Program-made: the position numbers and the translations under genes
Notes under the pieces: generated by a model
What the model was told of the DNA's origin: nothing
The model's database searches: none
What the model saw: the letters and a program-made list of their open reading frames with translations, nothing else
Shown here: one piece after another, positions 7,036-16,322 of the stretch
Position numbering within the stretch: position 1 is the stretch's first letter
Layout: the number at the start of each line of letters is the position of its first letter
Assembly (NCBI GenBank): GCA_947630055.1
Contig: CANRGA010000006.1
Coordinates: 1 to 52,258 of the forward strand
DNA length: 52,258 bases
Direction: 5' to 3'
DNA from: an uncultured Bacilli bacterium
Lineage (GTDB): Bacteria; Bacillota_I; Bacilli_A; RF39; UBA660

Positions 7036-7521
7036 ATGAAAATAATTAAAGAATTAATTCCCTATTTAGTTATTATTCTTGTGGTATTAGTAATTAGAAC
7101 ATTTATTATTACCCCTATTGTAGTTCAAGGTGAAAGTATGGTACCAACACTTGCTGGCAATGAAGTAATGATATTAAAAAAATATGATACAAATTATCAA
7201 AGATTTGATATAGTAGTTGTAAATAAAAGTGTAGAAGGCGATAACTTGATTAAAAGAGTTATTGGTCTTCCGGGAGAAACTATTAGATATACAAATGGTA
7301 AATTATATATTAATGATAAAGTAATAAAAGATAAATATGCCTTTGGTGTAACTAATGATTTTAGAGAAGTTAAACTTGGTAAAGATGAATATTTTTTAAT
7401 GGGTGATAATAGAGTAATCTCTCTTGATAGTAGAGCTTTAGGGATAATTAAACATGATGAAATTGAAGGAACAGTAGGTACAGTTATATATCCATTTAAT
7501 AAAATTGGTAAAGTAAAATGA
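7036..7521 (+). CDS. lepB: Type I signal peptidase LepB
   Basis: The 161-residue membrane peptidase removes signal peptides from secreted proteins. One N-terminal membrane segment (about 8-27) is followed by the catalytic serine in GESMVPT (S34) and the general-base lysine in LIKRVIGLPGE (K73). The later box YFLMGDNRVISLDSR is conserved. It is compact, like Gram-positive SipS-type enzymes. An ATGA overlap couples it to the next gene. Confidence 0.93.
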   Translation: MKIIKELIPYLVIILVVLVIRTFIITPIVVQGESMVPTLAGNEVMILKKYDTNYQRFDIVVVNKSVEGDNLIKRVIGLPGETIRYTNGKLYINDKVIKDKYAFGVTNDFREVKLGKDEYFLMGDNRVISLDSRALGIIKHDEIEGTVGTVIYPFNKIGKVK

Positions 7522-8228
7522 CTTTAGAAAAATTATATGAACAATATGAAGAATTAAAAAAACAAAAAGAAAACATTAACAATCAAATTAAAACTATTGA
7601 AAAACAAATTGAAGATAATGAAAAAAATGTTTTTCATCCTAAGTGGGGAAATTTGGAAGAGTGGGAATATATTCCAAAAAATATAAAAAAAGTAATTGTT
7701 GGTACATTTCCATCACAAAAAGTTTGTAATTCAGAAAAAGTAGACGAAGGCTTTTTTTATGAATCAGATAAAAATGATTTTTGGGATTTTTTTGATTTAA
7801 AAGGTAAAAGTAAAACAGAGAAAATATCATGGTGCAAAAATAATCATGTTGGCTTTTTAGATATAATAAAACAATGTAAAAGATTTGGAAATTTAAAAAA
7901 TTCAGAATTAATATATGATTCATATGATTGTAATTTGATTGATGTTAAAATTACTAATTTAAATAGTATTAATGAAAATGTTTTAATAATTTGCACAAGT
8001 TTAGATGAAACCTATGGCCCATTAAATTATTTAAAAAAATTGGGAGAGATAAGTTATGATAACAATTTAGGAAAAAATATAAAAAATGGAAATTTGAAAA
8101 TTGGCAATAAAAATTTAAAATTTGTAGCTTTACCTTCTCCTTCTCGTTTAAATCGAAAATATAATAGCAAAGAAGTTGTAGAGAAAGCTTATAAAACATA
8201 TATTTTGGGAAGTGATAAAAATGCATGA
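7518..8228 (+). CDS. Uracil-DNA-glycosylase-superfamily-like protein with N-terminal coiled coil
   Basis: The 236-residue protein begins with a Lys/Glu/Gln coiled coil (about 1-35). The core shows IVGTFPS (60-66), an aromatic FWDFF (88-92) and LPSPSRLNR (205-213), which together resemble motifs 1 and 2 of the UDG/MUG fold. The usual catalytic Asp/Asn of motif 1 is not obvious, so a repair activity is uncertain. The coding DNA is unusually rich in A-runs. It overlaps lepB by 4 bases and rbgA by 8, so it is embedded in the operon, at a place where most Firmicutes have lepB and rbgA adjacent. It may be a lineage-specific insertion. Confidence 0.55.
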   Translation: MTLEKLYEQYEELKKQKENINNQIKTIEKQIEDNEKNVFHPKWGNLEEWEYIPKNIKKVIVGTFPSQKVCNSEKVDEGFFYESDKNDFWDFFDLKGKSKTEKISWCKNNHVGFLDIIKQCKRFGNLKNSELIYDSYDCNLIDVKITNLNSINENVLIICTSLDETYGPLNYLKKLGEISYDNNLGKNIKNGNLKIGNKNLKFVALPSPSRLNRKYNSKEVVEKAYKTYILGSDKNA

Positions 8229-9072
8229 AAATAAAACCAATATTAATTGGTATCCAGGTCATATGGCTAAAACTAAAAGATTAATAAGTGATGAACTTAA
8301 AAATATTGATATAGTATATGAAGTAGTTGATGCCCGGATACCTTATTCTAGTAAAATAAAAGATATAGATAATTTAATTAAAAGTAAACAAAGAATTTTA
8401 ATTATGACTAAAAAAGATTTATGTGATATAAGTGTTACTAATAAGTGGGCAAAATATTATGAAAATAAAGGCTATAATGTTATAATTGCCGATTTAAAGG
8501 AAAATCAAGATTATAAGAAAATAATTGATTTAACTCATCAAATTACTAAAGATATTCAAGAAAAAAGATTAGCAAAAGGTTTAAAAGAAAAAGAAATAAG
8601 AGCTTTAGTAATTGGTATACCTAATGTTGGTAAAAGTACTTTAATTAATAGAATAACAGGTAAAAAAGCGGCTAGTGTGGAAAACAGACCGGGAGTTACT
8701 AAGAATTTAAATTATTTGAAAACAAATGCTGGAATTACTTTACTTGATACTCCAGGCATATTATGGCCAAAGTTAGATGAGGAAAAGGTTGCATTAAATA
8801 TTGCCTCTACTGGTGGTATTAAAAAAGAAGTGTTAAATTTAGATGAAATATGTCTCCATATCTTAAATTTTTTATATGAAAATTATCCGAATATTTTAAT
8901 GGAAAAATATGGTATAAATGATAATGATCCAATGATAATGTATGAAATTATTGCAAAAAAAATTGGGGCAATTAAAAATAATGAAATTGATTATGACAAA
9001 GTAAGTGAAAAAGTGTATAATGATTTAGTGGGGGAAAAAATCAAAGGAGTAACATTAGATAAATGGCAGTAG
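8221..9072 (+). CDS. rbgA: Ribosome biogenesis GTPase RbgA (YlqF)
   Basis: The circularly permuted GTPase drives a late step of 50S assembly. It opens with the hallmark INWYPGHMAK, then the motifs run in permuted order: G4 TKKD (63-66), G1 GIPNVGKST (132-140), G3 DTPG (176-179). The C-terminal RNA-binding helical domain follows. The ATG at 8221 is used because GGAAG lies about 9 bases upstream and the family normally begins just before this motif; the upstream GTG at 8212 is less likely. The last 10 bases overlap rnhB. Confidence 0.93.
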   Translation: MHENKTNINWYPGHMAKTKRLISDELKNIDIVYEVVDARIPYSSKIKDIDNLIKSKQRILIMTKKDLCDISVTNKWAKYYENKGYNVIIADLKENQDYKKIIDLTHQITKDIQEKRLAKGLKEKEIRALVIGIPNVGKSTLINRITGKKAASVENRPGVTKNLNYLKTNAGITLLDTPGILWPKLDEEKVALNIASTGGIKKEVLNLDEICLHILNFLYENYPNILMEKYGINDNDPMIMYEIIAKKIGAIKNNEIDYDKVSEKVYNDLVGEKIKGVTLDKWQ

Positions 9073-9683
9073 ACTTATTAAAATTTGAAACAGATTTATA
9101 TAATAAAGGTTATAAATTAATAGCTGGAACAGATGAAGCGGGAAGAGGTCCATTAGTAGGTCCAGTTGTAGCTGCAGCAGTAATCTTACCACCAAATTAT
9201 TATTTAGAAGGTTTAAATGATTCTAAAAAATTAAGTGAAAAAAAGCGTGAGATTTTTTATGATATTATTATGCGTGATGCTTTAAGTGTTGGTGTAGGTA
9301 TTGTATCGCCAAAAGAAATTGATGAAATAAACATTTTAGAAGCATCAAGAAAAGCAATGAATATTGCCTTGGATAATTTAAAAATTAAACCAGATTACAT
9401 TATAACTGATGCGATGAAATTAGATCGTGATGTTCCGGTTTTGCCAATTATTCATGGTGATGCTTTAAGTGAGACAATAGCGGCTTCTTCTGTCATTGCA
9501 AAAGTTACTAGGGATAGAATAATGGTTGAACTTGATAAAAAATATCCGATGTATGGTTTTGCTGAACATAAAGGATATCCAACAAAAAAACATATTGAAA
9601 AAATTCAAAAATATGGTATTATTGAAGAGTACCGAAAAACTTTTAAACCGGTAAAAAGTTTAATTAAGGAGAGTAGTAAATAA
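9063..9683 (+). CDS. rnhB: Ribonuclease HII
   Basis: The 206-residue enzyme cleaves RNA in RNA-DNA hybrids, including single misincorporated ribonucleotides. The active-site block GTDEAGRGPLVGPVVAAAV supplies D24 and E25, with further acidic residues in YIITDAMKLD. SSVIAKVTRD and YGFAEHKGYPTKKH complete the family pattern. rbgA-rnhB adjacency is standard in Firmicutes. The stop overlaps the next start (TAATG). Confidence 0.95.
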   Translation: MAVDLLKFETDLYNKGYKLIAGTDEAGRGPLVGPVVAAAVILPPNYYLEGLNDSKKLSEKKREIFYDIIMRDALSVGVGIVSPKEIDEINILEASRKAMNIALDNLKIKPDYIITDAMKLDRDVPVLPIIHGDALSETIAASSVIAKVTRDRIMVELDKKYPMYGFAEHKGYPTKKHIEKIQKYGIIEEYRKTFKPVKSLIKESSK

Positions 9684-12013
9684 TGGCAAAGAGTAAAAAG
9701 AAAAATAATACTGAAGGTAAAAAAATAGAAGAAAGTAAAGAAGAAGTAAAACAAGAGACTCAAAAACAAAATAATAAAAAAGCAACTAATAAAAAAGCAA
9801 AAACTACTAAAAAAGAAGTAGAAAATAAAATAGCAGAAGAAGAAGTAAAACAAGAAATAAAAGAAGAATTAAATAATAAAAAAGATGCTACTGAAGAAGA
9901 ATTTGCTAAAATATTAGATGAAGAAGAACATCATTTTTTTGATGATACTTTTGTTAAAAATGTATTATGGGTTACTTTATTCTTATTCTTAATTGAATTA
10001 ATTTTTAAAGCATTAAATGATTTTAGTATTTTTGATTATTCAACTTTAAGAATATTAATAAGTTGTTTTATGCTTTCATTTATAGTTACTTTTATAGGTA
10101 GTCTTACTAAAAGAAGATGGTTAAGAAATACTATTGTTTTGCTATTTATATTTGTTTATGCGTTTTATACATGGCTTCAACTTGGATTTATTAATTATTT
10201 AGGTGTATATATGTCATTTCATACGTCTAGTCAATTTGGAGCGGTTAAAGATTATATTGGTGATTATTTAAATTCTTTTAAATTAGTTTATTATGTAATT
10301 TTTACACCATTCATATTGGCAATTGTATATTATGTATTACGTAGAAAGAAAGAATATCAAAAAATTAAAATTAATAAAAAATATTTATTAACTATTCCAA
10401 CACTTATAATAAGTGGTATTCTTTATTACTTAACATTAACATTACCATTTATGCAAAATGAATTACAAATAAAAAGTAATATGAGTTTATTTGTTAATCC
10501 TGATGTACCAACAGTAGCAGTAAATCAATTTGGTACTACTGTATTTGGTTTAGTGGATTTAAAAAGTTTTTTATTACCAACAGAAGTAGCTGCTGAAGAA
10601 TTTAAAGCGAATGCTGAAGAAAATAATGAACCGGTAAGTAGACAAGTAAGTGAAGCATTAAAAACAATTGCTGAATCTGAAACAAATTCTAAATATAAAA
10701 GTTTAAATAATTATTTTGTATCACAAAAAGTTACTGATTATAATGAATATACTGGTATGTTTGAAGGTAAAAATGTTGTTGTTATTTTAATGGAATCAGT
10801 AAATGAAGCTATTATTGATGAAAAAAATTTCCCTAATTTCTATAAAATGTATAATGAAGGATGGCATTGGGAAAATAATTATTCACCAAGAAATAGTTGT
10901 GCAACAGGTAATAATGAATTTAGTGCTATGACTGGTTTATATTCAATTTATAATACATGTACAACTAATGTTTATCGTAATAATAAATATTTTGAAGCTA
11001 TCTTTAATTTATTTAATAATAAAGGTTATAATACAACTAGTATGCATGATTTTGTTCAATGGTATTATAAAAGAAAAACTTATCAACCAAATATGGGTAG
11101 TCAAAAATATTATGGCGCTGATGATTTAGATATTAAAACTGCTGGTTATTATGGTGAGTGGCCTAGTGATGAAGAATTTTTTGAAAAAGCGATGGATATT
11201 GTTTTAAATGATGATAGTAATAAACCATGGATGACTTGGCTTACAACTGTAACTAGCCATCAACCATATACTAATAATTCAACATATGGTAATTTATATA
11301 AAGATGATTTTAAAGCTCAAGGTTATTCTACATCAGTAAGTCGTTACCTATCTAAATTAAAAGTATTAGATAATGCTTTAGGTATAATGTTAGATAAGTT
11401 AGAGAAAGCCGGCGAACTTGATAATACGGTAATTGTTATGACTGGTGATCATTATCCATATGGTTTATCAAAATCTTCTGTTGCTGAAATGATTGATCAT
11501 GATTTATCTGAATATGAAATTGAAAAAACACCATTTGTTATTTATAATTCAACAATGACTCCAAAAACTTTTAAAGAATATAATTCATATATTAATTTAG
11601 TTCCAACTGTTGCTAATTTACTGGGCCTTGAATATGACCCAAGATTATATGCTGGTAGTGATGTTTTAAGTGATGATTATGAATCTAGAGTAGTATTTGC
11701 TGATGGTTCTTGGAAAAATGAGATAGCATATTATAATGCTTCAACTAGTAAAATAAAATATTATGGTGATAAAACTTATACTCCGGAAGAAATTCAAGCA
11801 ATAAACACAGAAGTTGGTTTAAAAATTGATATGAGTAGTAAAGCAATTAAATCAAATTATTTTAATTATTTGGAAAAAGAAATAGCAAAATATAATGAAG
11901 AACATAAAATGGTCTCAACACCGGAAGGAAATATTACACCATCTACTTCTGAAAATACCGATTTAACTGCAGAAGAAACTAATCAAAATAATAATGATGA
12001 TGTCGAAGAATAA
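9683..12013 (+). CDS. LtaS-like membrane sulfatase (lipoteichoic-acid-synthase family)
   Basis: The 776-residue protein has a long charged Lys/Glu cytoplasmic tail (1-90), about five membrane helices (93-255) and an extracellular alkaline-phosphatase-fold domain. Metal and catalytic residues are in place: E371 in ILMESVNEA, nucleophile T408 in SCATGNNEF, and D589/H590 in TGDHYPYG. The family polymerises glycerol-phosphate from phosphatidylglycerol or transfers such groups to surface polymers. Both the N-terminal tail and the acidic, Asn-rich C-terminal tail are longer than in typical LtaS. It shares a TAATG junction with rnhB and ends at a strong terminator, so it is the last gene of this operon. 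Confidence 0.85.
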   Translation: MAKSKKKNNTEGKKIEESKEEVKQETQKQNNKKATNKKAKTTKKEVENKIAEEEVKQEIKEELNNKKDATEEEFAKILDEEEHHFFDDTFVKNVLWVTLFLFLIELIFKALNDFSIFDYSTLRILISCFMLSFIVTFIGSLTKRRWLRNTIVLLFIFVYAFYTWLQLGFINYLGVYMSFHTSSQFGAVKDYIGDYLNSFKLVYYVIFTPFILAIVYYVLRRKKEYQKIKINKKYLLTIPTLIISGILYYLTLTLPFMQNELQIKSNMSLFVNPDVPTVAVNQFGTTVFGLVDLKSFLLPTEVAAEEFKANAEENNEPVSRQVSEALKTIAESETNSKYKSLNNYFVSQKVTDYNEYTGMFEGKNVVVILMESVNEAIIDEKNFPNFYKMYNEGWHWENNYSPRNSCATGNNEFSAMTGLYSIYNTCTTNVYRNNKYFEAIFNLFNNKGYNTTSMHDFVQWYYKRKTYQPNMGSQKYYGADDLDIKTAGYYGEWPSDEEFFEKAMDIVLNDDSNKPWMTWLTTVTSHQPYTNNSTYGNLYKDDFKAQGYSTSVSRYLSKLKVLDNALGIMLDKLEKAGELDNTVIVMTGDHYPYGLSKSSVAEMIDHDLSEYEIEKTPFVIYNSTMTPKTFKEYNSYINLVPTVANLLGLEYDPRLYAGSDVLSDDYESRVVFADGSWKNEIAYYNASTSKIKYYGDKTYTPEEIQAINTEVGLKIDMSSKAIKSNYFNYLEKEIAKYNEEHKMVSTPEGNITPSTSENTDLTAEETNQNNNDDVEE

Positions 12014-12033
12014 GCATAAGCTTATTCTTTTAT
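12006..12033 (+). terminator. Terminator of the lepB-ltaS operon
   Basis: A 10-bp stem (12006-12015 with 12020-12029), loop ATAA and a T-rich tail. The stop codon of the LtaS-like gene is inside the left arm. Confidence 0.8.
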
Positions 12034-12072
12034 ATTGCATATAAATTTTTTGTGAAAATAAAGCATTTTTTG

Positions 12073-12101
12073 TTTACAAAAAGATAAGTTTTAATTATAA
12101 T
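12073..12101 (+). promoter_or_regulatory. lon promoter
   Basis: TTTACA (12073-12078), 17 bp, TATAAT (12096-12101). No CIRCE copy is visible here, unlike at hrcA. Confidence 0.65.
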
Positions 12102-12125
12102 AAGTTTTATTGTGGGAGGTGCAAT

Positions 12126-14399
12126 ATGGATTACACACTACTTGTGATGATGCTTAAAGATTTAGTAATCTTACCTTTCCAAGAAATCAAAATAGAACTT
12201 AAAGATGAAATAAGTAAAAAGATAGTTAAAGTAAGTAATAAAAAATATAATAGTAGAGTTTTAATAGTGTCTCCTATTAGTCATGCTACTGATCCATCTA
12301 TTGAAGATTTACCTCAAGTTGGGGTTATTGCTTTAATTAAAAACAAATTAGAACTTTCTAATGGTAATTTAAGACTTACTTTAAGAGGAGAAAAAAGAGT
12401 AAGAATACTAAATTATGAATCATTTAGTAGTGATATAATCGATGCTGTTACGACTGATATAATACTTCCTAAATTAGATGCAGAAAAAGAAGAAGTAGTT
12501 AAAAACAAGTTAAAAGAAAATTTAACCGAATATATAAATTCTGCTCCCGATATTTCTAATAGTATTGTAAGAACAGTCGCGGAAAATGATGATTTAAATT
12601 TTTTAACTGATGCTATTACAACTTTTTTACCACTTAGTACGAAGAAAAAGTTAGAATACATGCAAGAGTTAAATAGTGAGAAAAGAGCAATTGCGTTAAT
12701 TAAGGATATTAAACAAGAAATTAAATATATTGAGTTAGAAGAAAAAATAGATAATAAAGTAGAAGTAAGTCTAACTAAAGAACAAGAAGAATTCTATTTA
12801 AAAACGAAAATAAAAGAAATTGAAAAAAAATTAGGCATAGATCAAAATAATAATATTAAAGAGTACTATGATAAATTAAAAGAATTAAATTTACCTAGTA
12901 AAACTAATAATAAATTATTAGATGAAATTAAAAAATTGGAGAGTATGCCAAGTAATTCACCAGAGATATCAGTGATATTAAATTACTTGGACTGGGTATT
13001 AAATTTACCTTGGCATACTCATAGTAAAGAAAATCTAAATGTTAAATCAGTTATAAGTGCTTTAAATAAAAGTCATTATGGTTTGTTTAATGTTAAAGAT
13101 AGAATTGAAGATTATATCAATATTAAAAATATTAATCCAGAACTACCTAGTCCAATTATTTGTTTAGTTGGTCCTCCTGGTGTTGGTAAAACAACTATTA
13201 CATCAAGTATTGCTAGTGCTTTAAATCGCGAATTTGCGAAAATTAGTGTAGGCGGCTTAAATGATTCAACTGAACTTATTGGATCTCGTCGTACTTATCT
13301 AGGAGCTCTTCCTGGTAAAATAATTCAAGCTATAAAAAAATGTCAAACCAATAATCCCGTTATCTTAATTGATGAAGTAGATAAAATGGTTAAAGATTAT
13401 AAAGGAGATCCTGCTAGTACTTTACTAGATATTCTAGATAGTACTCAAAATAAAACTTTTGTTGATAATTATATTGAAGAACCATTTGATTTAAGCAATG
13501 TCTTATTTATCTTAACTGCTAATAATGTATCAGATATTCCTTATACTTTATATGATAGATTAGAAATAATTGAGCTATCTAGTTATACTGTATTTGAAAA
13601 AATTGATATAGCAAAAAAATATATACTACCGAAAATTTATGAAGACTTTAAAATGAAAAGAAAGTTAACTATTAAAGATAGTACTTTAATATATTTAATT
13701 AATAATTATACAAAAGAAGCTGGAGTTAGAAATTTAGGTAGAGTATTAAGAACTTTAATTACAAAAATAATAACTGATAAAAAAGGAAGCTTTACAGTTA
13801 CTAATAAAATGATTAATAAATACTTAAAAGATATACCAAGTGAAGATGATAATATTAAAATAAAAGAGTCTGGGGTAGTAAATGCTCTTGCTTATACTTC
13901 TTTAGGAGGTAAAACGCTAAAAGTAGAATGTTCTATCTATGAAGGTAAGGGAGAAGTAATTGTTACTGGTTCTTTAGGAGACATCCTAAAAGAAAGTATT
14001 AAAGTTGCAACTTCTTATATTATGGAAAAGAAATACATAGATAGTGATATACTTAAAAATAAAACAATGCATATTCATTTATTTGATGGTGCTACGAAAA
14101 AAGAAGGGCCTTCTTGTGGGGTAGCCATTACAACAGTAATACTATCGAAAGTGATTAATAAAACTATACCAAGTGATATAGCATTTACGGGTGAAATTAC
14201 TCTAAAAGGATATATCTTAAAAATAGGTGGTTTAAAAGAAAAATTAATCGCAGCTTATAATGATGGTATTAAAAAAGTATATATACCTGCTTCTAATGAA
14301 AATGATTTAAAAGAATTACCTAAAGTAATTTTAGATAATTTAGAAATTAAATTAGTAAGTAATTATCAAACTATTTATGAAGATTTATTTTTAAAATAA
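12126..14399 (+). CDS. lon: ATP-dependent protease Lon
   Basis: This 757-residue cytoplasmic AAA+ serine protease degrades misfolded and regulatory proteins. The N-terminal substrate-binding domain (about 1-195) begins LPFQEIKIEL. The AAA+ module has Walker A GPPGVGKT (349-356), Walker B VILIDEVDK and sensor ILTANN. The protease domain has the catalytic serine in KEGPSCGVA (S663) and the lysine within GGLKEK. Length is close to the usual 770-800. It is preceded by GGGAGGT as ribosome-binding site and followed by an intrinsic terminator. In Bacillus, lon and spoVID lie in the same neighbourhood, as they do here. Confidence 0.95.
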   Translation: MDYTLLVMMLKDLVILPFQEIKIELKDEISKKIVKVSNKKYNSRVLIVSPISHATDPSIEDLPQVGVIALIKNKLELSNGNLRLTLRGEKRVRILNYESFSSDIIDAVTTDIILPKLDAEKEEVVKNKLKENLTEYINSAPDISNSIVRTVAENDDLNFLTDAITTFLPLSTKKKLEYMQELNSEKRAIALIKDIKQEIKYIELEEKIDNKVEVSLTKEQEEFYLKTKIKEIEKKLGIDQNNNIKEYYDKLKELNLPSKTNNKLLDEIKKLESMPSNSPEISVILNYLDWVLNLPWHTHSKENLNVKSVISALNKSHYGLFNVKDRIEDYINIKNINPELPSPIICLVGPPGVGKTTITSSIASALNREFAKISVGGLNDSTELIGSRRTYLGALPGKIIQAIKKCQTNNPVILIDEVDKMVKDYKGDPASTLLDILDSTQNKTFVDNYIEEPFDLSNVLFILTANNVSDIPYTLYDRLEIIELSSYTVFEKIDIAKKYILPKIYEDFKMKRKLTIKDSTLIYLINNYTKEAGVRNLGRVLRTLITKIITDKKGSFTVTNKMINKYLKDIPSEDDNIKIKESGVVNALAYTSLGGKTLKVECSIYEGKGEVIVTGSLGDILKESIKVATSYIMEKKYIDSDILKNKTMHIHLFDGATKKEGPSCGVAITTVILSKVINKTIPSDIAFTGEITLKGYILKIGGLKEKLIAAYNDGIKKVYIPASNENDLKELPKVILDNLEIKLVSNYQTIYEDLFLK

Positions 14400-14427
14400 T
14401 ATAGCTTAAAAGTTATATTATTTTTTT
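14395..14427 (+). terminator. lon terminator
   Basis: A 12-bp stem with one G-U pair (14395-14406 with 14411-14422), a 4-base loop and a run of T. The lon stop codon lies in the left arm. Confidence 0.75.
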
Positions 14428-14459
14428 ATTTACATAAATTTCTACTAGGAGATGATAAG

Positions 14460-15185
14460 ATGTTTATTAAAATACCTTTTGAAAGTACATTAGATTTTAA
14501 AACTAATATTTATGAAATTACCAAAATGAGTTTAGAACATGATTATAATGTAAGTGGTGGAGCAGTATTAGGTAATTTCTATGTAACAGGAGAATATCGT
14601 AGTCATGAAGTTTCTGTTAATAAAGAACCATTTAAATTTACTTTACCATTTGAAGTAGAACTTAGAGATGATATTGATTTAGATACCCTAGAATTTAATA
14701 TTGAAGATTTTTCTTATACCATTGAAGGAGAAAATCAATTAAAAGTAAATATTGAGTATTCTCTAGCAGCTGAAGAGAGAAAAGGCGAACTCATTGATAC
14801 CGATGGAGACGATGAAGATGTTTTTGAAGAAGTACCAGATGTTGAATTACAAAGAGAAATGGCTGAATTAGATGAATTAGTTAGTCAAGAAAAGGAAGAT
14901 GCAAAAGTAGAGAAAGATTTAGAAGAAACTAAACCCGTTGAAGAAGAACCAAATAAAGAAGATACTGAAAGAATTACAAAAGAACAAGAGAAAACAATTA
15001 TGGAAACGATAACATCTAGTGATGATACTTTTGTAACCTATCATGTACATATGGTAAAAGAAAGTGAAACAATGGAAAGTATTGCAACAATGTATAGTAT
15101 TCCTACCTCTTTATTACAAGAATATAATAATGTTGATACAATATCTCTTGGCGATAAAATATTAATACCTAAAGTTGATGAATAA
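14460..15185 (+). CDS. SpoVID-like protein with C-terminal LysM domain
   Basis: The 241-residue protein starts with a beta-rich domain (1-105) containing NVSGGAVLGNFYVTGEYRSH and a PFEVELRDDID segment, which resembles the N-terminal domain of spore-coat assembly protein SpoVID. An acidic Glu/Asp linker follows, then a LysM motif (about 196-240: YHVHMVKESETMESIATMYS...ILIPK). In Bacillus subtilis SpoVID guides encasement of the spore by the coat, and spoVID is followed by ysxE, exactly the arrangement here. AGGAG precedes the start. The assignment rests on domain order plus gene context; the N-terminal similarity is by eye. Confidence 0.7.
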   Translation: MFIKIPFESTLDFKTNIYEITKMSLEHDYNVSGGAVLGNFYVTGEYRSHEVSVNKEPFKFTLPFEVELRDDIDLDTLEFNIEDFSYTIEGENQLKVNIEYSLAAEERKGELIDTDGDDEDVFEEVPDVELQREMAELDELVSQEKEDAKVEKDLEETKPVEEEPNKEDTERITKEQEKTIMETITSSDDTFVTYHVHMVKESETMESIATMYSIPTSLLQEYNNVDTISLGDKILIPKVDE

Positions 15186-16068
15186 AATAGAATCATTAAA
15201 ATCACTTTATAAACCATATCGTTATACTATAAGAGGTAATGCAACTATCTTAGAGACTACCAGTGGAAATTTTGTCGTTAAGAAAAGACCTAAAAATAAA
15301 GATTTAATTGGCATCTTTAATTATTTAAAAATGCGTAATTTTAATGCTTTTCCGGAAATTTATGCTGATTCTAGAGATGATAATTATGTTTTTGAATATG
15401 TGGAAGATAATGGGGTAATAGATCCCTCTAAAAGTGAAGATTTAATATCACTAGTAGCCCTTCTTCATTCGAAAACATCTTTTAATAAAGAAGTATCAGA
15501 AGAAACATATAAAGAAATCTATGAAAATATTAAAAATAATATTTTATATTTACAAGATTATTATTTAAAGTATTATGATTTATTTATTAAAAGTATTTAT
15601 ATGTCACCATCAGAATATGAATTTGTGCGAAATTATAGCAAAATAAAAAGTGCTCTTGCTTTTTCGGAAAGAGAACTTGATGATTGGTATAGTTTAGTAA
15701 AAGAAAAGAAATCCGAAAGATTATCTTTAATTCATAATAATTTAAGTTTAGATCATTATATTAAAAGTGATCGAGATTACTTAATTAGTTGGGATCATGC
15801 TAAATTTGATACACCTATATTAGATTTATTTAAACTTTATCAAAATAATTATTGGGAATTAGAATTTTCTTCGATATATAAAAGATATTTAGCTATTACT
15901 ACATTATCAGAGCAAGAACAAAAATTATTTTTTATTCTTATTTCATTAGTACCAGAAATTAAGTTTACTAATGATGAATTTGAAACTTGTAAAAATATGC
16001 GAAAGAAATTAGATTATGTTTATAAAACGGAAAGTTTTTTAAAACCATACTATACGACTGATACATAA
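15178..16068 (+). CDS. ysxE: CotS/YsxE-family spore-coat kinase-like protein
   Basis: The 296-residue protein has an aminoglycoside-phosphotransferase/CotS-type kinase fold. An N-lobe contains FVVKKRPKN and YVFEYVEDN (hinge). The catalytic loop reads LIHNNLSLDHYI, where the usual H-x-D has become HNN, and the metal-binding Asp is in ISWDHAKFDTPILDL. The Asp-to-Asn change at the catalytic position suggests weak or no kinase activity, as in several coat proteins. It overlaps the SpoVID-like gene by 8 bases, matching the Bacillus spoVID-ysxE pair. The ATG at 15178 is preferred over the TTG at 15175. Confidence 0.7.
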   Translation: MNKIESLKSLYKPYRYTIRGNATILETTSGNFVVKKRPKNKDLIGIFNYLKMRNFNAFPEIYADSRDDNYVFEYVEDNGVIDPSKSEDLISLVALLHSKTSFNKEVSEETYKEIYENIKNNILYLQDYYLKYYDLFIKSIYMSPSEYEFVRNYSKIKSALAFSERELDDWYSLVKEKKSERLSLIHNNLSLDHYIKSDRDYLISWDHAKFDTPILDLFKLYQNNYWELEFSSIYKRYLAITTLSEQEQKLFFILISLVPEIKFTNDEFETCKNMRKKLDYVYKTESFLKPYYTTDT

Positions 16069-16212
16069 TACAAGTAAAATAATTTCAATAGTTAAAATAA
16101 AGATATTATATCTAAAGGGTAAAATAAAAGTAATAATAAGTTGATAAAAGATTAAGATACATAAACCAATAGCACAGAAGATATAAAAAGTAGGATTAGG
16201 GCGGTAAGGCAT
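16039..16212 (-). CDS. 57-residue hydrophobic membrane protein
   Basis: On the minus strand, GGTGAAG lies 5 bases before an ATG at 16212-16210, opening 57 codons that end in TAA at 16041-16039. The product begins MPYRPNPTFYIF and has two hydrophobic stretches (about 8-31 and 36-56) separated by PFRYN, so it is predicted to be a two-helix membrane protein. A TATAAT is visible upstream on the minus strand. Its 3' end overlaps the end of ysxE by about 30 bases in convergent orientation. I do not recognise a family, though many spore-former chromosomes carry such small membrane proteins. Confidence 0.55.
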   Translation of the reverse strand: MPYRPNPTFYIFCAIGLCILIFYQLIITFILPFRYNIFILTIEIILLVLCISRIVWF

Positions 16213-16249
16213 ATTTTCTTCACCTAGTATATTATATTAATAATTTAAA

Positions 16250-16281
16250 AAAGAGTGCTTATCTCAAGCATTTCTTTTTTT
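16250..16281 (+). terminator. Terminator between ysxE and hrcA
   Basis: AGAGTGCTT pairs with AAGCATTTCT with two wobbles and is followed by TTTTTT. A-runs upstream give a T-run on the other strand too, so it could act both ways. Confidence 0.55.
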
Positions 16282-16322
16282 ATTTTGTCTATTTTTTATT
16301 GCAAATGTAAAACTTTTAAAAA

